Assembly (NCBI GenBank): GCA_021800805.1
Contig: JAJYYR010000001.1
Span: forward strand, 62,001 to 126,000
Direction of reading: 5' to 3'
Source of the DNA: a bacterium
Lineage (GTDB): Bacteria > SZUA-79 > Acidulodesulfobacterales > Acidulodesulfobacteraceae
Length of the DNA: 64,000 nt
Both the position numbers and the translations under genes were made by a program. Below, one piece after another: positions 55,181-64,000 of the stretch (positions within the stretch are counted from its first letter, which is position 1; each line of letters starts with the position of its first letter). The notes beneath the pieces are model-generated. The model was not told where the DNA came from. It ran no database searches and saw only the letters and a program-made list of their open reading frames with translations.

Positions 55181-55375
55181 ATGTCAAGAATCGTAAAACA
55201 TGAAAAGAAACTGCCGGTTGCAATAGAAGAAAAAGATGCGAAGTTTCCGATTTATGTCTGCGCATGCGGTCTTTCAAAGAATTTTCCATTCTGCGACGGT
55301 TCGCACGACCACGCAAAAGACGAATCGGATAACGGAATTTATGTTTATGAGGGCGATAAAAGAATTAAATTGTAG
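55181..55375 (+). CDS. CDGSH iron-sulfur domain protein
   Basis: A 64-residue protein with one CDGSH motif: CACGLSKNFPFCDGSH (three Cys and one His bind a [2Fe-2S] cluster). It is like the small bacterial mitoNEET-type proteins. An AAGGAGG site precedes the ATG. Its own promoter is regulated in parallel with doxX, so the protein probably takes part in the redox response controlled by the HxlR protein. Confidence 0.92.
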   Translation: MSRIVKHEKKLPVAIEEKDAKFPIYVCACGLSKNFPFCDGSHDHAKDESDNGIYVYEGDKRIKL

Positions 55376-55399
55376 TCAATTTTTCAAATAAAATTAAAT

Positions 55400-55440
55400 A
55401 TACAGCCGTTTTTAATCTCATTATTTAGGAGCGGCTGTAT
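55400..55440. terminator. Bidirectional terminator between CDGSH and rsmG genes
   Basis: ATACAGCCG (55400-55408) pairs with CGGCTGTAT (55432-55440); T-rich/A-rich runs flank it. The right arm lies inside the last codons of rsmG. Confidence 0.6.
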
Positions 55441-56128
55441 ATTTTGCTATCAGTCTTAAACCGTTTTTTGCGTTTTTAAAATCCGAATAATCCGTTTTAT
55501 AAAATAATATTCTATCTAACCGTATAAGTTTAGCTTTGTATTTAAAATCCGCAATTTTTTTCGCTTCGTTTAAATTGGTCAAGAATAGATATAAATCAAT
55601 GCTTTTTTTAAAATTTAATTTTTCTATTAAATTTATAAGTTCGTTTACGTTAAAAGCCGCCCGCGTAGTTACCGCATCTAAATTTTCGTTAAAATTTTTA
55701 TAAGAAAATATATTTAAATTTAAGCAGTTAAAATTCACAAGGTTTAATTTTCTAGAAATGTTTTTCTGGAAATTACATTTTTTAAAAATAGATTCGACTG
55801 AAACTATATTTAAAGCCGGATTCAATATATTAAGAACTATCCCCGGAAATCCTGCGCCGGAACCTATATCCATTATATATCCTTCTCCTTTATCTAATAC
55901 CTTAAACAAAAAAGCGCTGTCTAAAATATGTCTTTTTATAAATTCGCTTTCATCGGTAATAGCCGTAATATTTATTTTTTTATTCCACTCTATAAGTTCA
56001 GTATATAAAAAATAAAATTTTTCAAGACTTTCAAGATTAAGATCGCTACTTGCAGATATTATTCCGCAATTTTTAAAATATTCCGCAATTTTACCTATAA
56101 ATATTTCTTTATGAGTTTTTTTGCGCAT
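55421..56128 (-). CDS. rsmG: 16S rRNA (guanine527-N7)-methyltransferase RsmG
   Basis: A 235-residue SAM methyltransferase. Motif I YIMDIGSGAGFPGIVLNILN, the N-terminal LYTELIEWNKKINITAITDE with HILDSAF, and VTTRAAFNVNELI mark RsmG/GidB. It methylates G527 of 16S rRNA. In most bacteria rsmG follows mnmG directly; here it is 43.6 kb away and inverted, while its usual downstream partners parA and parB are close on the right (58.7 kb). Confidence 0.93.
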   Translation of the reverse strand: MRKKTHKEIFIGKIAEYFKNCGIISASSDLNLESLEKFYFLYTELIEWNKKINITAITDESEFIKRHILDSAFLFKVLDKGEGYIMDIGSGAGFPGIVLNILNPALNIVSVESIFKKCNFQKNISRKLNLVNFNCLNLNIFSYKNFNENLDAVTTRAAFNVNELINLIEKLNFKKSIDLYLFLTNLNEAKKIADFKYKAKLIRLDRILFYKTDYSDFKNAKNGLRLIAKYTAAPK

Positions 56129-56227
56129 AATTTATTGAATAACTAATTTTATTTATGATATTCTATGATAATTATAATATAATAATTTTTTATTTTTAAA
56201 AATAAAAAATTAAACGAAGCAGGTAAA

Positions 56228-57712
56228 ATGGAAGAAAATTCGGTTAATACGGTCAGGGTGCGTTTTGCGCCGAGTCCCACGGGCAACCTTCATTTAGGAG
56301 GCGTGAGAACGGCATTATTTAACTATATTTTTGCCTTAAAATACAGAGGTAAATTTATTTTAAGGATAGACGATACGGACAGAGCTAGAAGCAAAAAAGA
56401 ATATGAAGACGTTATTAAGGACGATTTGATGTGGTTTGAAATTAAGTGGGACGAGTTCTACAGGCAGTCCGAAAGGACGTCCGTTTATGAAAAATATCTG
56501 AATGTCCTAAAAGAAAACGATCTTGTTTACGAATGTTTTTGCACCGAAGAGGAAATTTTAAAATCCAAAGAAATTGCAATTAAGTCTAAAAAACCTTATA
56601 TATACAATGGGAGGTGCGCCAATCTTTCCTCCGGCGAAAAAGAAAAATTGAGGTTTAGCTTAAAAGAAAGAGGGTTATATCCTTCTATTCGTTTAAATAT
56701 AGCCCAAGCTTTGAGAATGGATGCAAATTTTAACGCCATAGAATTTAACGATGCGGTTCACGGGCATCTTTCTTTTAATCCAAAACTTATCGGCGATTTT
56801 ATTCTGAAAACGGAAGATAACAGATTTGCATATAATTTTGCTTCTATTATAGACGACTACGATCTCGGAATAACTCATGTGATAAGAGGCGAAGACCACA
56901 TAAGCAATACTCCGAAGCAGATTCTTATTCTTAATGCCCTCGGCAAAGAGCCTCCGATTTTTGCCCATATCTCTCTCCTATACGGAAAGGACGGAAGAAT
57001 TATGTCAAAACGAGATGCGGCGTCTAATATTAAATATTATAAAGAAGAAGGGTATCTTCCCGAAGCCGTATTAAATTATCTTGCCGTAACCGGAAACACT
57101 TTTACCTTATTTGAATATAAAAACGGTAAAAAAGAAATATTTGAAAAAGAAATATTTTCTAATATTTTAGAAATGGCAGACCTTTTAGATATTAAAAAAG
57201 CAAAAGGTTCGAGCGCAATCTTTAGCGAGGATAAATTAAGGCATATAAACGAAAAACAGCTTACTCTTATGCCGGCAGAACAATTGATAAAAGTCTTAAC
57301 CGAAAAATTTCAGGCGGCATCTCTACTGACAAAACTTAAAGAAGAATACGGGGAAGGTTTTTCTTTGGAAATAATCGATTTTATAAAAAATGAATTTAAG
57401 ACCGTAAAAGAAATTCTAAAAGAACTCGAGATATTTTTTGACGACTTTAAAATTAATTTAAGCGGAATGAAATACGATGATGGCTTACGGAAGGTTTTTT
57501 TAGAAAGTTTTCAAAGTATGAATGATTTTAACGAAAATTCAATTAAAAATATTGTAAAAGAAACAGCATTAAAAAATGGTAAAACAGCTAAAGAATGTTA
57601 CGAAACATTAAGACTGTTTTTAACAGGCAAATTAGACGGACCCTCTATATTAAAAATAATTAGATTTCTCGGTAAAGACAGAGTAGTTAAAAGACTTCAC
57701 AACTACGTATAA
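56228..57712 (+). CDS. gltX: Glutamyl-tRNA synthetase
   Basis: A 494-residue class I synthetase. The HIGH-like motif is in RFAPSPTGNLHLGGVRTALF and KMSKS-like in GRIMSKRDAASN. DDTDRARS and VIRGEDHISNTPKQILILNA are GltX landmarks. It charges tRNA-Glu (and possibly tRNA-Gln, if a GatCAB route is used). AAGCAGG is a plausible ribosome-binding site. purU follows after 12 bp. Confidence 0.96.
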   Translation: MEENSVNTVRVRFAPSPTGNLHLGGVRTALFNYIFALKYRGKFILRIDDTDRARSKKEYEDVIKDDLMWFEIKWDEFYRQSERTSVYEKYLNVLKENDLVYECFCTEEEILKSKEIAIKSKKPYIYNGRCANLSSGEKEKLRFSLKERGLYPSIRLNIAQALRMDANFNAIEFNDAVHGHLSFNPKLIGDFILKTEDNRFAYNFASIIDDYDLGITHVIRGEDHISNTPKQILILNALGKEPPIFAHISLLYGKDGRIMSKRDAASNIKYYKEEGYLPEAVLNYLAVTGNTFTLFEYKNGKKEIFEKEIFSNILEMADLLDIKKAKGSSAIFSEDKLRHINEKQLTLMPAEQLIKVLTEKFQAASLLTKLKEEYGEGFSLEIIDFIKNEFKTVKEILKELEIFFDDFKINLSGMKYDDGLRKVFLESFQSMNDFNENSIKNIVKETALKNGKTAKECYETLRLFLTGKLDGPSILKIIRFLGKDRVVKRLHNYV

Positions 57713-57724
57713 AAATAATAAATT

Positions 57725-58576
57725 ATGATAGTTTTGACATTTTCGTGTCCCGATAAAAAAGGAATAGTAGCTTCCATTTCGAAGATACTGTTTGAAAACG
57801 ACGCCAACATAGTTGAATCTAATCAGTATTCAACAAATTCCGGCGCTAAGCCGCATTTTTTTATGCGGATTGTTTTTGAGCAGGAAAACCTCAGCGAATT
57901 ACGTAATATAAATCAAAAATTAGCCGAATTTTCTTCGGTTTTTAACGCCGAATTTAAACTAACGGATACTTCGGTAAGGAAAAAAGTAGCAATATTTGTT
58001 TCAAAAGAAGACCACTGCCTATATGAACTGCTTTGGCAAAAAACGGCAGGCGACTTATTTATGGATATCGTCTGCATCATATCGAATCATAACATATTAC
58101 TGCCCGTTGCGGAATCTTACCGCCTGCCGTTTATATATGCCCCTTACAGGGATAATCCGTATCAACAGGAAGAATTAATAAAAAAAGAATTCGAAAGATT
58201 AAATTTGGAAATAGATTTTGTAATATTGGCAAAATATATGAGAGTTTTATCAAAAAGCTTTATTAATTCTTTTTGTCAAAAAATAATCAACATCCATCAT
58301 TCTTTTCTGCCTTCGTTTCCCGGCGCAAAACCTTACGTTCAGGCTTATCAAAAAGGAGTAAAGTTAGTAGGAGCTACGGCGCATTTCGTAAACGAAAAAT
58401 TAGACGACGGGCCCATTATAGAGCAGGATATTATAAGAATAAGTCATGCAGACGATATAAATGAAATAAAAAGAAAAGGTAAAATCGTCGAAAAATTAGT
58501 TCTTGCGAAAGCCGTTAAACTTTTTACGGAAAACAGAATAATAGAACACGATAATAAAACCATAATATTTGAATAA
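57725..58576 (+). CDS. purU: Formyltetrahydrofolate deformylase
   Basis: A 283-residue protein: N-terminal ACT domain (FSCPDKKGIVASISKILFEN) and a C-terminal formyltransferase-like domain (NIHHSFLPSFPGAKPYVQAY, GVKLVGATAHFV, LDDGPIIEQD). The Asn-His-Asp catalytic set of the family is present. It hydrolyses 10-formyl-THF to formate and THF, so it could feed formate to the formate dehydrogenase of this genome. It is likely co-transcribed with gltX. Confidence 0.93.
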   Translation: MIVLTFSCPDKKGIVASISKILFENDANIVESNQYSTNSGAKPHFFMRIVFEQENLSELRNINQKLAEFSSVFNAEFKLTDTSVRKKVAIFVSKEDHCLYELLWQKTAGDLFMDIVCIISNHNILLPVAESYRLPFIYAPYRDNPYQQEELIKKEFERLNLEIDFVILAKYMRVLSKSFINSFCQKIINIHHSFLPSFPGAKPYVQAYQKGVKLVGATAHFVNEKLDDGPIIEQDIIRISHADDINEIKRKGKIVEKLVLAKAVKLFTENRIIEHDNKTIIFE

Positions 58577-58592
58577 AGTTTCACGTGAAACA
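58577..58592. other. parS site (15/16) upstream of parA
   Basis: AGTTTCACGTGAAACA matches the parS consensus except the first base. It overlaps the stop region of purU, 86 bp before parA. An origin-proximal parS next to parAB is usual. Confidence 0.8.
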
Positions 58593-58677
58593 AAAATTTT
58601 GATTTATAAATTTAATTAATGATATAATTATTTTTATTAATTTTTTAACATAACAATTACAAGCGGGTTGATTTAAA

Positions 58678-59445
58678 ATGTCAAAAGTCGTCTGTATTTC
58701 CAACCAGAAAGGCGGAGTAGGAAAAACCACCACCGCCGTTAATATTGCGGCATGTCTTTCCGCATACGAGAAAAAGGTTCTTTTGATAGATGCCGACCCT
58801 CAGGCAAATGCTACAAGCGGATTAAATATTGTCGTTGAAAAATCTAATCCGACGATTTACGACTGTCTCACCGGCGAATCCAAAGTTTCCGACGCGGTCT
58901 ATGCCACGCAGATGAAAAATCTTTACGTAATGCCCTCGACGTCGGACCTCGCCGGGATAGAGGTTGAACTTGTAAATATGGATGAAAGAGAATATTTTTT
59001 TAAAAAAAACATAATAGATAAAATTAAAAACGATTACGATTATATTTTCATAGATACCCCGCCTTCTCTCGGACTTTTAACTATTAATGCGCTTACCGCC
59101 TCGGACAGCGTTTTAATACCTATGCAATGCGAATATTATTCGTTAGAAGGAATATCGAGGCTGATGCAGACGATTAAGCTTGTGAACCAGAGGCTGAACA
59201 AAACTTTATATATAGAAGGAGTTTTGTTTACTATGTTTGACGGAAGGGCAAACCTTACAAATCAAATTGTAGGCGAGGTTAAAAAATATTTCGGACAGAA
59301 AATTTATGAAAATGTTATACCGAGAAACGTTAAACTTCCCGAAAGTTCAAGTTTCGGGAAACCTATAATTTTATATGATATAAACTCAAAAGGGGCAGTC
59401 TATTATCTTGAATTAACCAAGGAATTCTTATCTAAGGCGGCATAA
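58678..59445 (+). CDS. parA: Chromosome partitioning ATPase ParA (Soj)
   Basis: A 255-residue ParA ATPase. The deviant Walker A is in SNQKGGVGKTTTAVNIAACL, Walker A' in LLIDADPQANATSGL, and YIFIDTPPSLGLLTINAL is Walker B. ParA with ParB drives origin segregation. parB follows after 11 bp. AAGCGGG precedes the ATG. Confidence 0.96.
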   Translation: MSKVVCISNQKGGVGKTTTAVNIAACLSAYEKKVLLIDADPQANATSGLNIVVEKSNPTIYDCLTGESKVSDAVYATQMKNLYVMPSTSDLAGIEVELVNMDEREYFFKKNIIDKIKNDYDYIFIDTPPSLGLLTINALTASDSVLIPMQCEYYSLEGISRLMQTIKLVNQRLNKTLYIEGVLFTMFDGRANLTNQIVGEVKKYFGQKIYENVIPRNVKLPESSSFGKPIILYDINSKGAVYYLELTKEFLSKAA

Positions 59446-59456
59446 AAAGGACTAAT

Positions 59457-60365
59457 ATGGAAAGAAAAGAGAAGCATATTAAAAAAAACGTATTAGGCAG
59501 GGGGCTGGGGGCTCTTTTAACGGATGCTTTTGATCAAAACGAGAGTCAGCCGGGTTTGGACAATACGTTTTCCGTTTTTGAGATAGACATAGATAAAATA
59601 AATACCGGCATATATCAACCAAGGCAATATTTTGACGAGGATAAGCTGGCGGAATTAAAAAATTCTATTAAAGAAAATGGAATAATTCAGCCGTTAATAG
59701 TAGCTAAATCTAAAAATGAGGGCGAATACGATTTAATAGCCGGAGAAAGAAGATACAGAGCCGCCAAAGAACTTAATTTTAAAAAAGTTCCGGCGATAAT
59801 TAAAGACATCGCAGGCGTTTTAGCCCTTGAGATTGCGCTTATAGAAAATATACAGAGGCAGGATTTAAACGTTATAGAAGAAGCAAACTGCTATATGAGG
59901 CTAATAGAAGAGTATAAAATAACGCATGAAGAGCTTTCGGTTAAAGTCGGCAAGGATAGAGCTACTATCACTAATATGATAAGGCTTCTTTCTTTATCCG
60001 ATGAAATTAAAAAAGAACTTATCTACGGCAAAATTACCCCGTCCCATGCGAGAAATCTTATAGGTCTTTCGGATGATGAAGCGGGTATGCTTCTCAATAC
60101 GATTTCCGGCGAAAAATTAAATGTAAGAGAAACGGAGCGCAAGGCTAGGGAATTTAAATTAAAGAAAAAGAAGCAGAAGCCTAAAAAGGATTTATCCGTA
60201 TCTTCTCAAATTAAAAATTATGAAGATGAATTGCTGGAAAAACTTCAGACGAGAGTTAAAATTGATTATAAAAGCAAGGGAGCCGAAATAAAAGGTAAAA
60301 TAGAAATAGAATTTTATTCCGGCGAAGAACTTGAAAGAATAATAGAATTTATTAATCAAAAATAA
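59457..60365 (+). CDS. parB: Chromosome partitioning protein ParB (Spo0J)
   Basis: A 302-residue ParB. LGRGLGALLTDAFDQNE at the N-terminus, TGIYQPRQYFDEDKLAEL, the CTP-binding arginine motif GERRYRAAKEL, ENIQRQDLNVIEEA, and the helix-turn-helix ELSVKVGKDRATITNMIRLL are all present. It binds parS and spreads as a CTP clamp. The window has two exact and two single-mismatch parS sites for it. The adjacent gene atpF' starts 6 bp downstream. Confidence 0.96.
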   Translation: MERKEKHIKKNVLGRGLGALLTDAFDQNESQPGLDNTFSVFEIDIDKINTGIYQPRQYFDEDKLAELKNSIKENGIIQPLIVAKSKNEGEYDLIAGERRYRAAKELNFKKVPAIIKDIAGVLALEIALIENIQRQDLNVIEEANCYMRLIEEYKITHEELSVKVGKDRATITNMIRLLSLSDEIKKELIYGKITPSHARNLIGLSDDEAGMLLNTISGEKLNVRETERKAREFKLKKKKQKPKKDLSVSSQIKNYEDELLEKLQTRVKIDYKSKGAEIKGKIEIEFYSGEELERIIEFINQK

Positions 60366-60371
60366 ACAAAC

Positions 60372-60797
60372 ATGTCTGAATTAATTATAACGTGGCAGGG
60401 GCTTCTATTTGAAGCCGCCGCGTTCTTGATATTCACCTATCTTTTAAATCTATTTTTATTTAAACCTATAAGAGATATTTTAAAAAAGAGAAATGAAATT
60501 ATAGGTTTAAGCAATGAGAACCAAAAAAATTTTGAAGAATTAACGAACATATTAAATCAAGACGCGGAAAAAGAAAAAAGGGAATTAAAAACCGAAGTCA
60601 ATAAAATTAAAGAAGCTTATCGTAAAGACGGGTTAAGAGAAGCTTATTTAATTATTTCTTCGGCAAAAAAGGGAGCTTCTGGACGCTTAGATGCTATAAT
60701 TAAAGATTTCGACGAGGAAAAAAAGTCTATAATAGATTATTATAAATCGAAGTCCGAAGAGCTTGCAAATTTAATTTGTAAAAAAATTTTAGAGTAA
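60372..60797 (+). CDS. ATP synthase F0 subunit b'
   Basis: A 141-residue protein with an N-terminal membrane helix (about 8-28) and a long charged coiled coil (KKRNEIIGLSNENQKNFEEL onward). It is the first of two b-type subunits, the b/b' pair that forms the peripheral stalk in many deltaproteobacteria and photosynthetic bacteria. Separated from parB by only 6 bp, so the par and atp genes may share a transcript. Confidence 0.85.
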   Translation: MSELIITWQGLLFEAAAFLIFTYLLNLFLFKPIRDILKKRNEIIGLSNENQKNFEELTNILNQDAEKEKRELKTEVNKIKEAYRKDGLREAYLIISSAKKGASGRLDAIIKDFDEEKKSIIDYYKSKSEELANLICKKILE

Positions 60798-60801
60798 ATG
60801 T

Positions 60802-61290
60802 ATGAATATTTTTTGGCGGATATTAGACACCGTTTTGTTGGCAATAGGAATTACTTACATATACGTAAAATACGGCGCGCCGTATTTCGGCGGCAGAAAG
60901 AAGGATATAGAAACGTCTATAGCTAAAGCCGAAGAGTATGAAAAAAAAGCTAAGGAGTTTTATGAAGAAGCTAAAATGAGCCTTGCGGAAGCTAAGAAAG
61001 AGATAGAAGATATTAAAAAAGAAGCGATAAAAGAAGCTGAAATAGAAAAGAACGGCATTATAGAAAATGCAAGGGCATCCGCCGATAAAATTTTAGATAA
61101 TTATATAAAACAGGCTAAATCTGAAATAGACAATCAAAAAAAACGGTTATTCGAAGATGCATTGAATATGTCTTTTAAGGCGGTTAACAATATTTTGAAA
61201 AAAGAAATGACCGCAGAGGATTATAATAGAATAAACGATAATTTTCTTAAACTCCAAGAGGACGCATTTGCAAAACAATCAAATAAGTAA
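60802..61290 (+). CDS. atpF: ATP synthase F0 subunit b
   Basis: A 162-residue protein with one N-terminal membrane helix (residues 5-22) and a very charged stalk helix (AEEYEKKAKEFYEEAKMSLA and beyond). It forms the peripheral stalk with b'. The F0 a and c subunit genes are not here, as is common in relatives. It overlaps the start of atpH by 23 bp. Confidence 0.88.
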   Translation: MNIFWRILDTVLLAIGITYIYVKYGAPYFGGRKKDIETSIAKAEEYEKKAKEFYEEAKMSLAEAKKEIEDIKKEAIKEAEIEKNGIIENARASADKILDNYIKQAKSEIDNQKKRLFEDALNMSFKAVNNILKKEMTAEDYNRINDNFLKLQEDAFAKQSNK

Positions 61291-61828
61291 ACGATATGCC
61301 GCCGCCATCTTTGAAATTGCCGTCAATTCCGGCATAGTAGAGGAAATTTTTAACGACCTTAATAATTTTATTAGTTTCTGTTACGATAAGGTATGTCTGA
61401 AAGAATTTCTGTCGCAGACGTATATCGGAAAAAATGAAAGATTTGAAGTTATCGGTTTGTTGAGCGGAGAGTTATCCTTGAACTCGTATTTCGTAAATTT
61501 TATTCATCTTTTGATAGAAAACGAAAGGACGGGGTATCTGCCGAAAATTTTCGACGAGTATTCGGCTTTAAGAGATAATTTTTTAAATATATTAAGAGTT
61601 AAAGTCGTTTCCGCAAAAGAATTAAAACAAGAAGAAAAAAACAAAATAAAGAATATTATAGAAAAAGCTTTCAATAAGACGGTTGTTATAACGGCAGAGG
61701 TTAATGAAAAAATAATAGGAGGCTATATAATAAATATAGAAAATATATCGTACGACGGCAGTATAAAAACGCAGGCGGATAATTTTTATAATTATTTAAA
61801 ACAAGGGGCGTTTATTTATGGCGGTTAA
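61268..61828 (+). CDS. atpH: ATP synthase F1 subunit delta
   Basis: A 186-residue protein: [20 protein letters not shown] at the N-terminus and the C-terminal [20 protein letters not shown], typical of AtpH/OSCP. It is read from TTG 61268, inside atpF. It joins the stalk to the F1 head. Overlaps atpA by 11 bp. Confidence 0.9.
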   Translation: MQNNQISKRYAAAIFEIAVNSGIVEEIFNDLNNFISFCYDKVCLKEFLSQTYIGKNERFEVIGLLSGELSLNSYFVNFIHLLIENERTGYLPKIFDEYSALRDNFLNILRVKVVSAKELKQEEKNKIKNIIEKAFNKTVVITAEVNEKIIGGYIINIENISYDGSIKTQADNFYNYLKQGAFIYGG

Positions 61829-63329
61829 GGCTTCCGAAATCACGGACATAATAAAAAGCAAGATAGAATCTTATACGAAAAATATCGATATAAGCGAGGT
61901 AGGCGTTGTTTTATCGGTAGGGGACAACGTAGCAAAAATATACGGGATTAAAAATGCTATGATAGGCGAGATGCTCGAGTTTTCTCCCGACGTGTACGGA
62001 TATGTTTTAAATTTAGAAGAAGATAATGCCGGCGTCGTCATATTAGGTGAGGAATTTTTAGTTAAAGAAGGCGATACCGTAAAAAGAACCGGCAATATAG
62101 CCGAAGTACCGGTTGGAATGGGAGTTCTGGGGAGGGTTCTCGACGGTCTTGGGAAACCTATAGACGGAAAAAATCCTATTGAGGCAGATAAATTCTCGGC
62201 AATCGAAAAAAAAGCTCCGGGCATAGTTCGAAGAAAAAAAGTTAATGAGCCTTTATATACCGGAATTAAAGTAATCGATGCTTTGATACCGATAGGAAGA
62301 GGGCAGAGAGAGCTTATAATAGGCGACAGGCAGACCGGAAAAACCGCGATAGCGATAGATACCATAATGAATCAGAAAGGTTCCGGAGTTTATTGCATAT
62401 ATGTAGCGGTGGGACAGAAGCAGTCGAGTATTTCATTTATCTATGACCGTTTAATGAGCGCCGGAGCTATGGAATATACAACGATAATAGCGGCTAACGC
62501 GAGCGATCCCGCGGCGCTTCAATACTTTGCTCCATATACGGGGGCGACGATGGGGGAATATTTTAGAGACAACGGTATGCACTGCCTTATAATATACGAT
62601 GATTTATCGAAACACGCGGTTGCATACAGGGAACTTTCACTGCTTCTCAGAAGACCGCCGGGCAGAGAAGCATATCCCGGAGATGTTTTTTATCTACATT
62701 CAAGACTTTTGGAAAGGGCGGCTAAATTAAACGATGCGCAAGGCGGGGGGTCGCTGACGGCTCTGCCTATTGTAGAAACTCAGGCAGGCGACGTCTCTGC
62801 ATATATTCCTACCAATGTTATATCTATTACGGACGGGCAGATATTTCTAGAAACCGACTTATTTTATGCAGGGGTCAGGCCTGCCGTAAATGCGGGTCTT
62901 TCCGTATCAAGGGTGGGAGGCGATGCCCAAATTAAAGCTATGAAGCAGGTTTCGGGCGGTTTAAGGCTTTCTTTAGCTCAATACAGAGAATTGGCGGCAT
63001 TTTCACAGTTCGGAGCAGACCTCGATAAAACTACCCAAGAAATGCTTGCCCGCGGCAGAATGATGTCCGAGCTCCTTAAGCAGGGTCAGTATGACCCGAT
63101 GCCTATAGAGAAAGAGGTTGTAATATTGTATGCGGCTAACAACGGCTATTTGCGTGAATATACCCTGTCTTCGATAAAAAAATACGAAAAAGAACTTTTG
63201 TCGTATATCGAAAATAATAATCCGGAGATATATTCAGGCATCAGAGAAAAAAAGGTTATCGACGACGATCTTAAATTAAGCCTTGCTGCCGTATTGGATA
63301 AATTTAAGAAGATTTTTATAGAAGAATGA
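61818..63329 (+). CDS. atpA: ATP synthase F1 subunit alpha
   Basis: A 503-residue protein. Walker [51 protein letters not shown] and the C-terminal signature region are all typical. It forms the non-catalytic nucleotide sites of the F1 hexamer. ATG 61818 lies within the end of atpH, suggesting translational coupling. Confidence 0.97.
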   Translation: MAVKASEITDIIKSKIESYTKNIDISEVGVVLSVGDNVAKIYGIKNAMIGEMLEFSPDVYGYVLNLEEDNAGVVILGEEFLVKEGDTVKRTGNIAEVPVGMGVLGRVLDGLGKPIDGKNPIEADKFSAIEKKAPGIVRRKKVNEPLYTGIKVIDALIPIGRGQRELIIGDRQTGKTAIAIDTIMNQKGSGVYCIYVAVGQKQSSISFIYDRLMSAGAMEYTTIIAANASDPAALQYFAPYTGATMGEYFRDNGMHCLIIYDDLSKHAVAYRELSLLLRRPPGREAYPGDVFYLHSRLLERAAKLNDAQGGGSLTALPIVETQAGDVSAYIPTNVISITDGQIFLETDLFYAGVRPAVNAGLSVSRVGGDAQIKAMKQVSGGLRLSLAQYRELAAFSQFGADLDKTTQEMLARGRMMSELLKQGQYDPMPIEKEVVILYAANNGYLREYTLSSIKKYEKELLSYIENNNPEIYSGIREKKVIDDDLKLSLAAVLDKFKKIFIEE

Positions 63330-63347
63330 TAACGATAAAAATATATT

Positions 63348-64000
63348 ATGCCGAATTTAAAATTCATAAAAAGAAAGATTTCGAGTATTAAAAATACTAA
63401 GCAAATAACGAAAGCTATGAAAATGGTGGCGGGTTCTAAACTAAAACGGAACCAGTCCGCTATGAACGAGTTCAGGTCATATGCTCATACCTATGACGGC
63501 GTCATTAAAAATATTTCCGATAATACGGTATTGTATTCCCATTCTTTTTTCGGGAAAATATTAAATAAAATAGAAGGCGGCAACGGCAATATCGGTATAA
63601 TAATAATTTCTACGGATAGAGGGCTTTGCGGTTCTTTCAATATGAATCTATTTAAACTTTTCTATGAGGAATTAAAAATTAAAGGATTAAATTCAAGCAG
63701 GGTAAAGTTATATATTCTCGGCAAGAAAGCTTTTGATTTTTTTAAAAAAACCAACTATGACGTCATATTTAGCAAATTTTTTTCCGAAGCGGATTCGCTT
63801 ATAAATCTTTCCGGTCTATTGGCTGATGATATTTCAAAAGATTTTATAGAAAATAAAATCATGGAAATTTATATAATATCTAATATTTATATTTCAACCC
63901 TTCATCAAAAAGCCCACATTGAAAAAATTTTACCTTTTGAAACTAAAGCCGCCGGCGAAAATAAAAATAGCGGGGGATATTTGGTAGAACCGGTTGATTA
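63348..64000 (+). CDS. atpG: ATP synthase F1 subunit gamma (cut by window edge)
   Basis: About 217 codons from ATG 63348 to the window end. MPNLKFIKRKISSIKNTKQI, TKAMKMVAGSKLKRNQ and IIIISTDRGLCGSFNMNLFK are AtpG landmarks. It is the central rotor shaft of F1. It follows atpA by 18 bp; the C-terminal helix lies beyond the window. Confidence 0.95.
   Translation, partial: MPNLKFIKRKISSIKNTKQITKAMKMVAGSKLKRNQSAMNEFRSYAHTYDGVIKNISDNTVLYSHSFFGKILNKIEGGNGNIGIIIISTDRGLCGSFNMNLFKLFYEELKIKGLNSSRVKLYILGKKAFDFFKKTNYDVIFSKFFSEADSLINLSGLLADDISKDFIENKIMEIYIISNIYISTLHQKAHIEKILPFETKAAGENKNSGGYLVEPVD

Noticed and set aside
61871..62365. Minus-strand open frame of 164 codons within atpA
   Set aside because: Shadow of the highly conserved atpA coding sequence.

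Overview
The window is an AT-rich bacterial chromosome segment around the replication origin. dnaN, gyrB and dnaA point left, while rpmH, rnpA, yidD, yidC, mnmE and mnmG point right. Between dnaA and rpmH lies an AT-rich gap with a near-palindromic pair of DnaA boxes. The gene content suggests an anaerobic, Gram-negative, deltaproteobacterium-like organism: heptose epimerase HldD, separate b and b' ATP synthase subunits, Mo formate dehydrogenase, Hyf/Ehr-type membrane complex, and HgcAB. An acid/sulfur-associated uncultured delta-type lineage would fit, but the exact taxon is inference.

Layout. 1-568: partial queE (minus) and tatA. 565-5872: gyrB, dnaN, dnaA. 5873-6275: putative oriC and rpmH promoter. 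6276-11810: ribosome, RNase P, membrane insertase and tRNA-modification genes. 11942-13035: decayed DNA (truncated TSUP transporter, frameshifted antitoxin/PIN-toxin pair). 13233-29204: energy block with an NRAMP-like transporter, a small membrane protein, a molybdopterin oxidoreductase, six genes of a Hyf-like membrane complex whose large subunit lacks all NiFe ligands (an Ehr complex), then a NuoE-NuoF fusion and a large NuoG/FdhA-type formate dehydrogenase. 29781-31594: an ArsR repressor with a 32-bp palindromic operator, followed by hgcA and hgcB, the mercury-methylation pair. 31602-41961: mixed metabolism (YjbQ, FAD oxidoreductase, frameshifted HD-GYP, PabC/PabB, hydrolase, VIT transporter, carbonic anhydrase, S49 peptidase, HigBA, hemerythrin, GcvH-like protein). 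42406-43872: a compact candidate RiPP locus (radical SAM/SPASM, PqqD-like protein, 34-residue precursor). 44005-55375: alcohol dehydrogenase, NifX-like and DUF134 proteins, sugar kinase, endonuclease IV, bacterioferritin, SDR, HldD, PLD proteins, aldo/keto reductase, DoxX/HxlR/CDGSH. 55421-64000: rsmG, gltX, purU, parA, parB, atpF', atpF, atpH, atpA and partial atpG.

How it fits together. The usual origin-proximal block mnmE-mnmG-rsmG-parA-parB-atp is split here: about 43 kb of metabolic and accessory genes separate mnmG from rsmG, and rsmG is inverted. Several ParB-binding parS sites (consensus TGTTTCACGTGAAACA) are scattered through the interval, two exact and two with one mismatch, matching the parAB genes at the right end. 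The energy block could couple formate or NADH oxidation to ion pumping without making hydrogen. The hgcAB pair predicts the ability to methylate mercury. All product calls come from reading the translated sequence; no database search was run.
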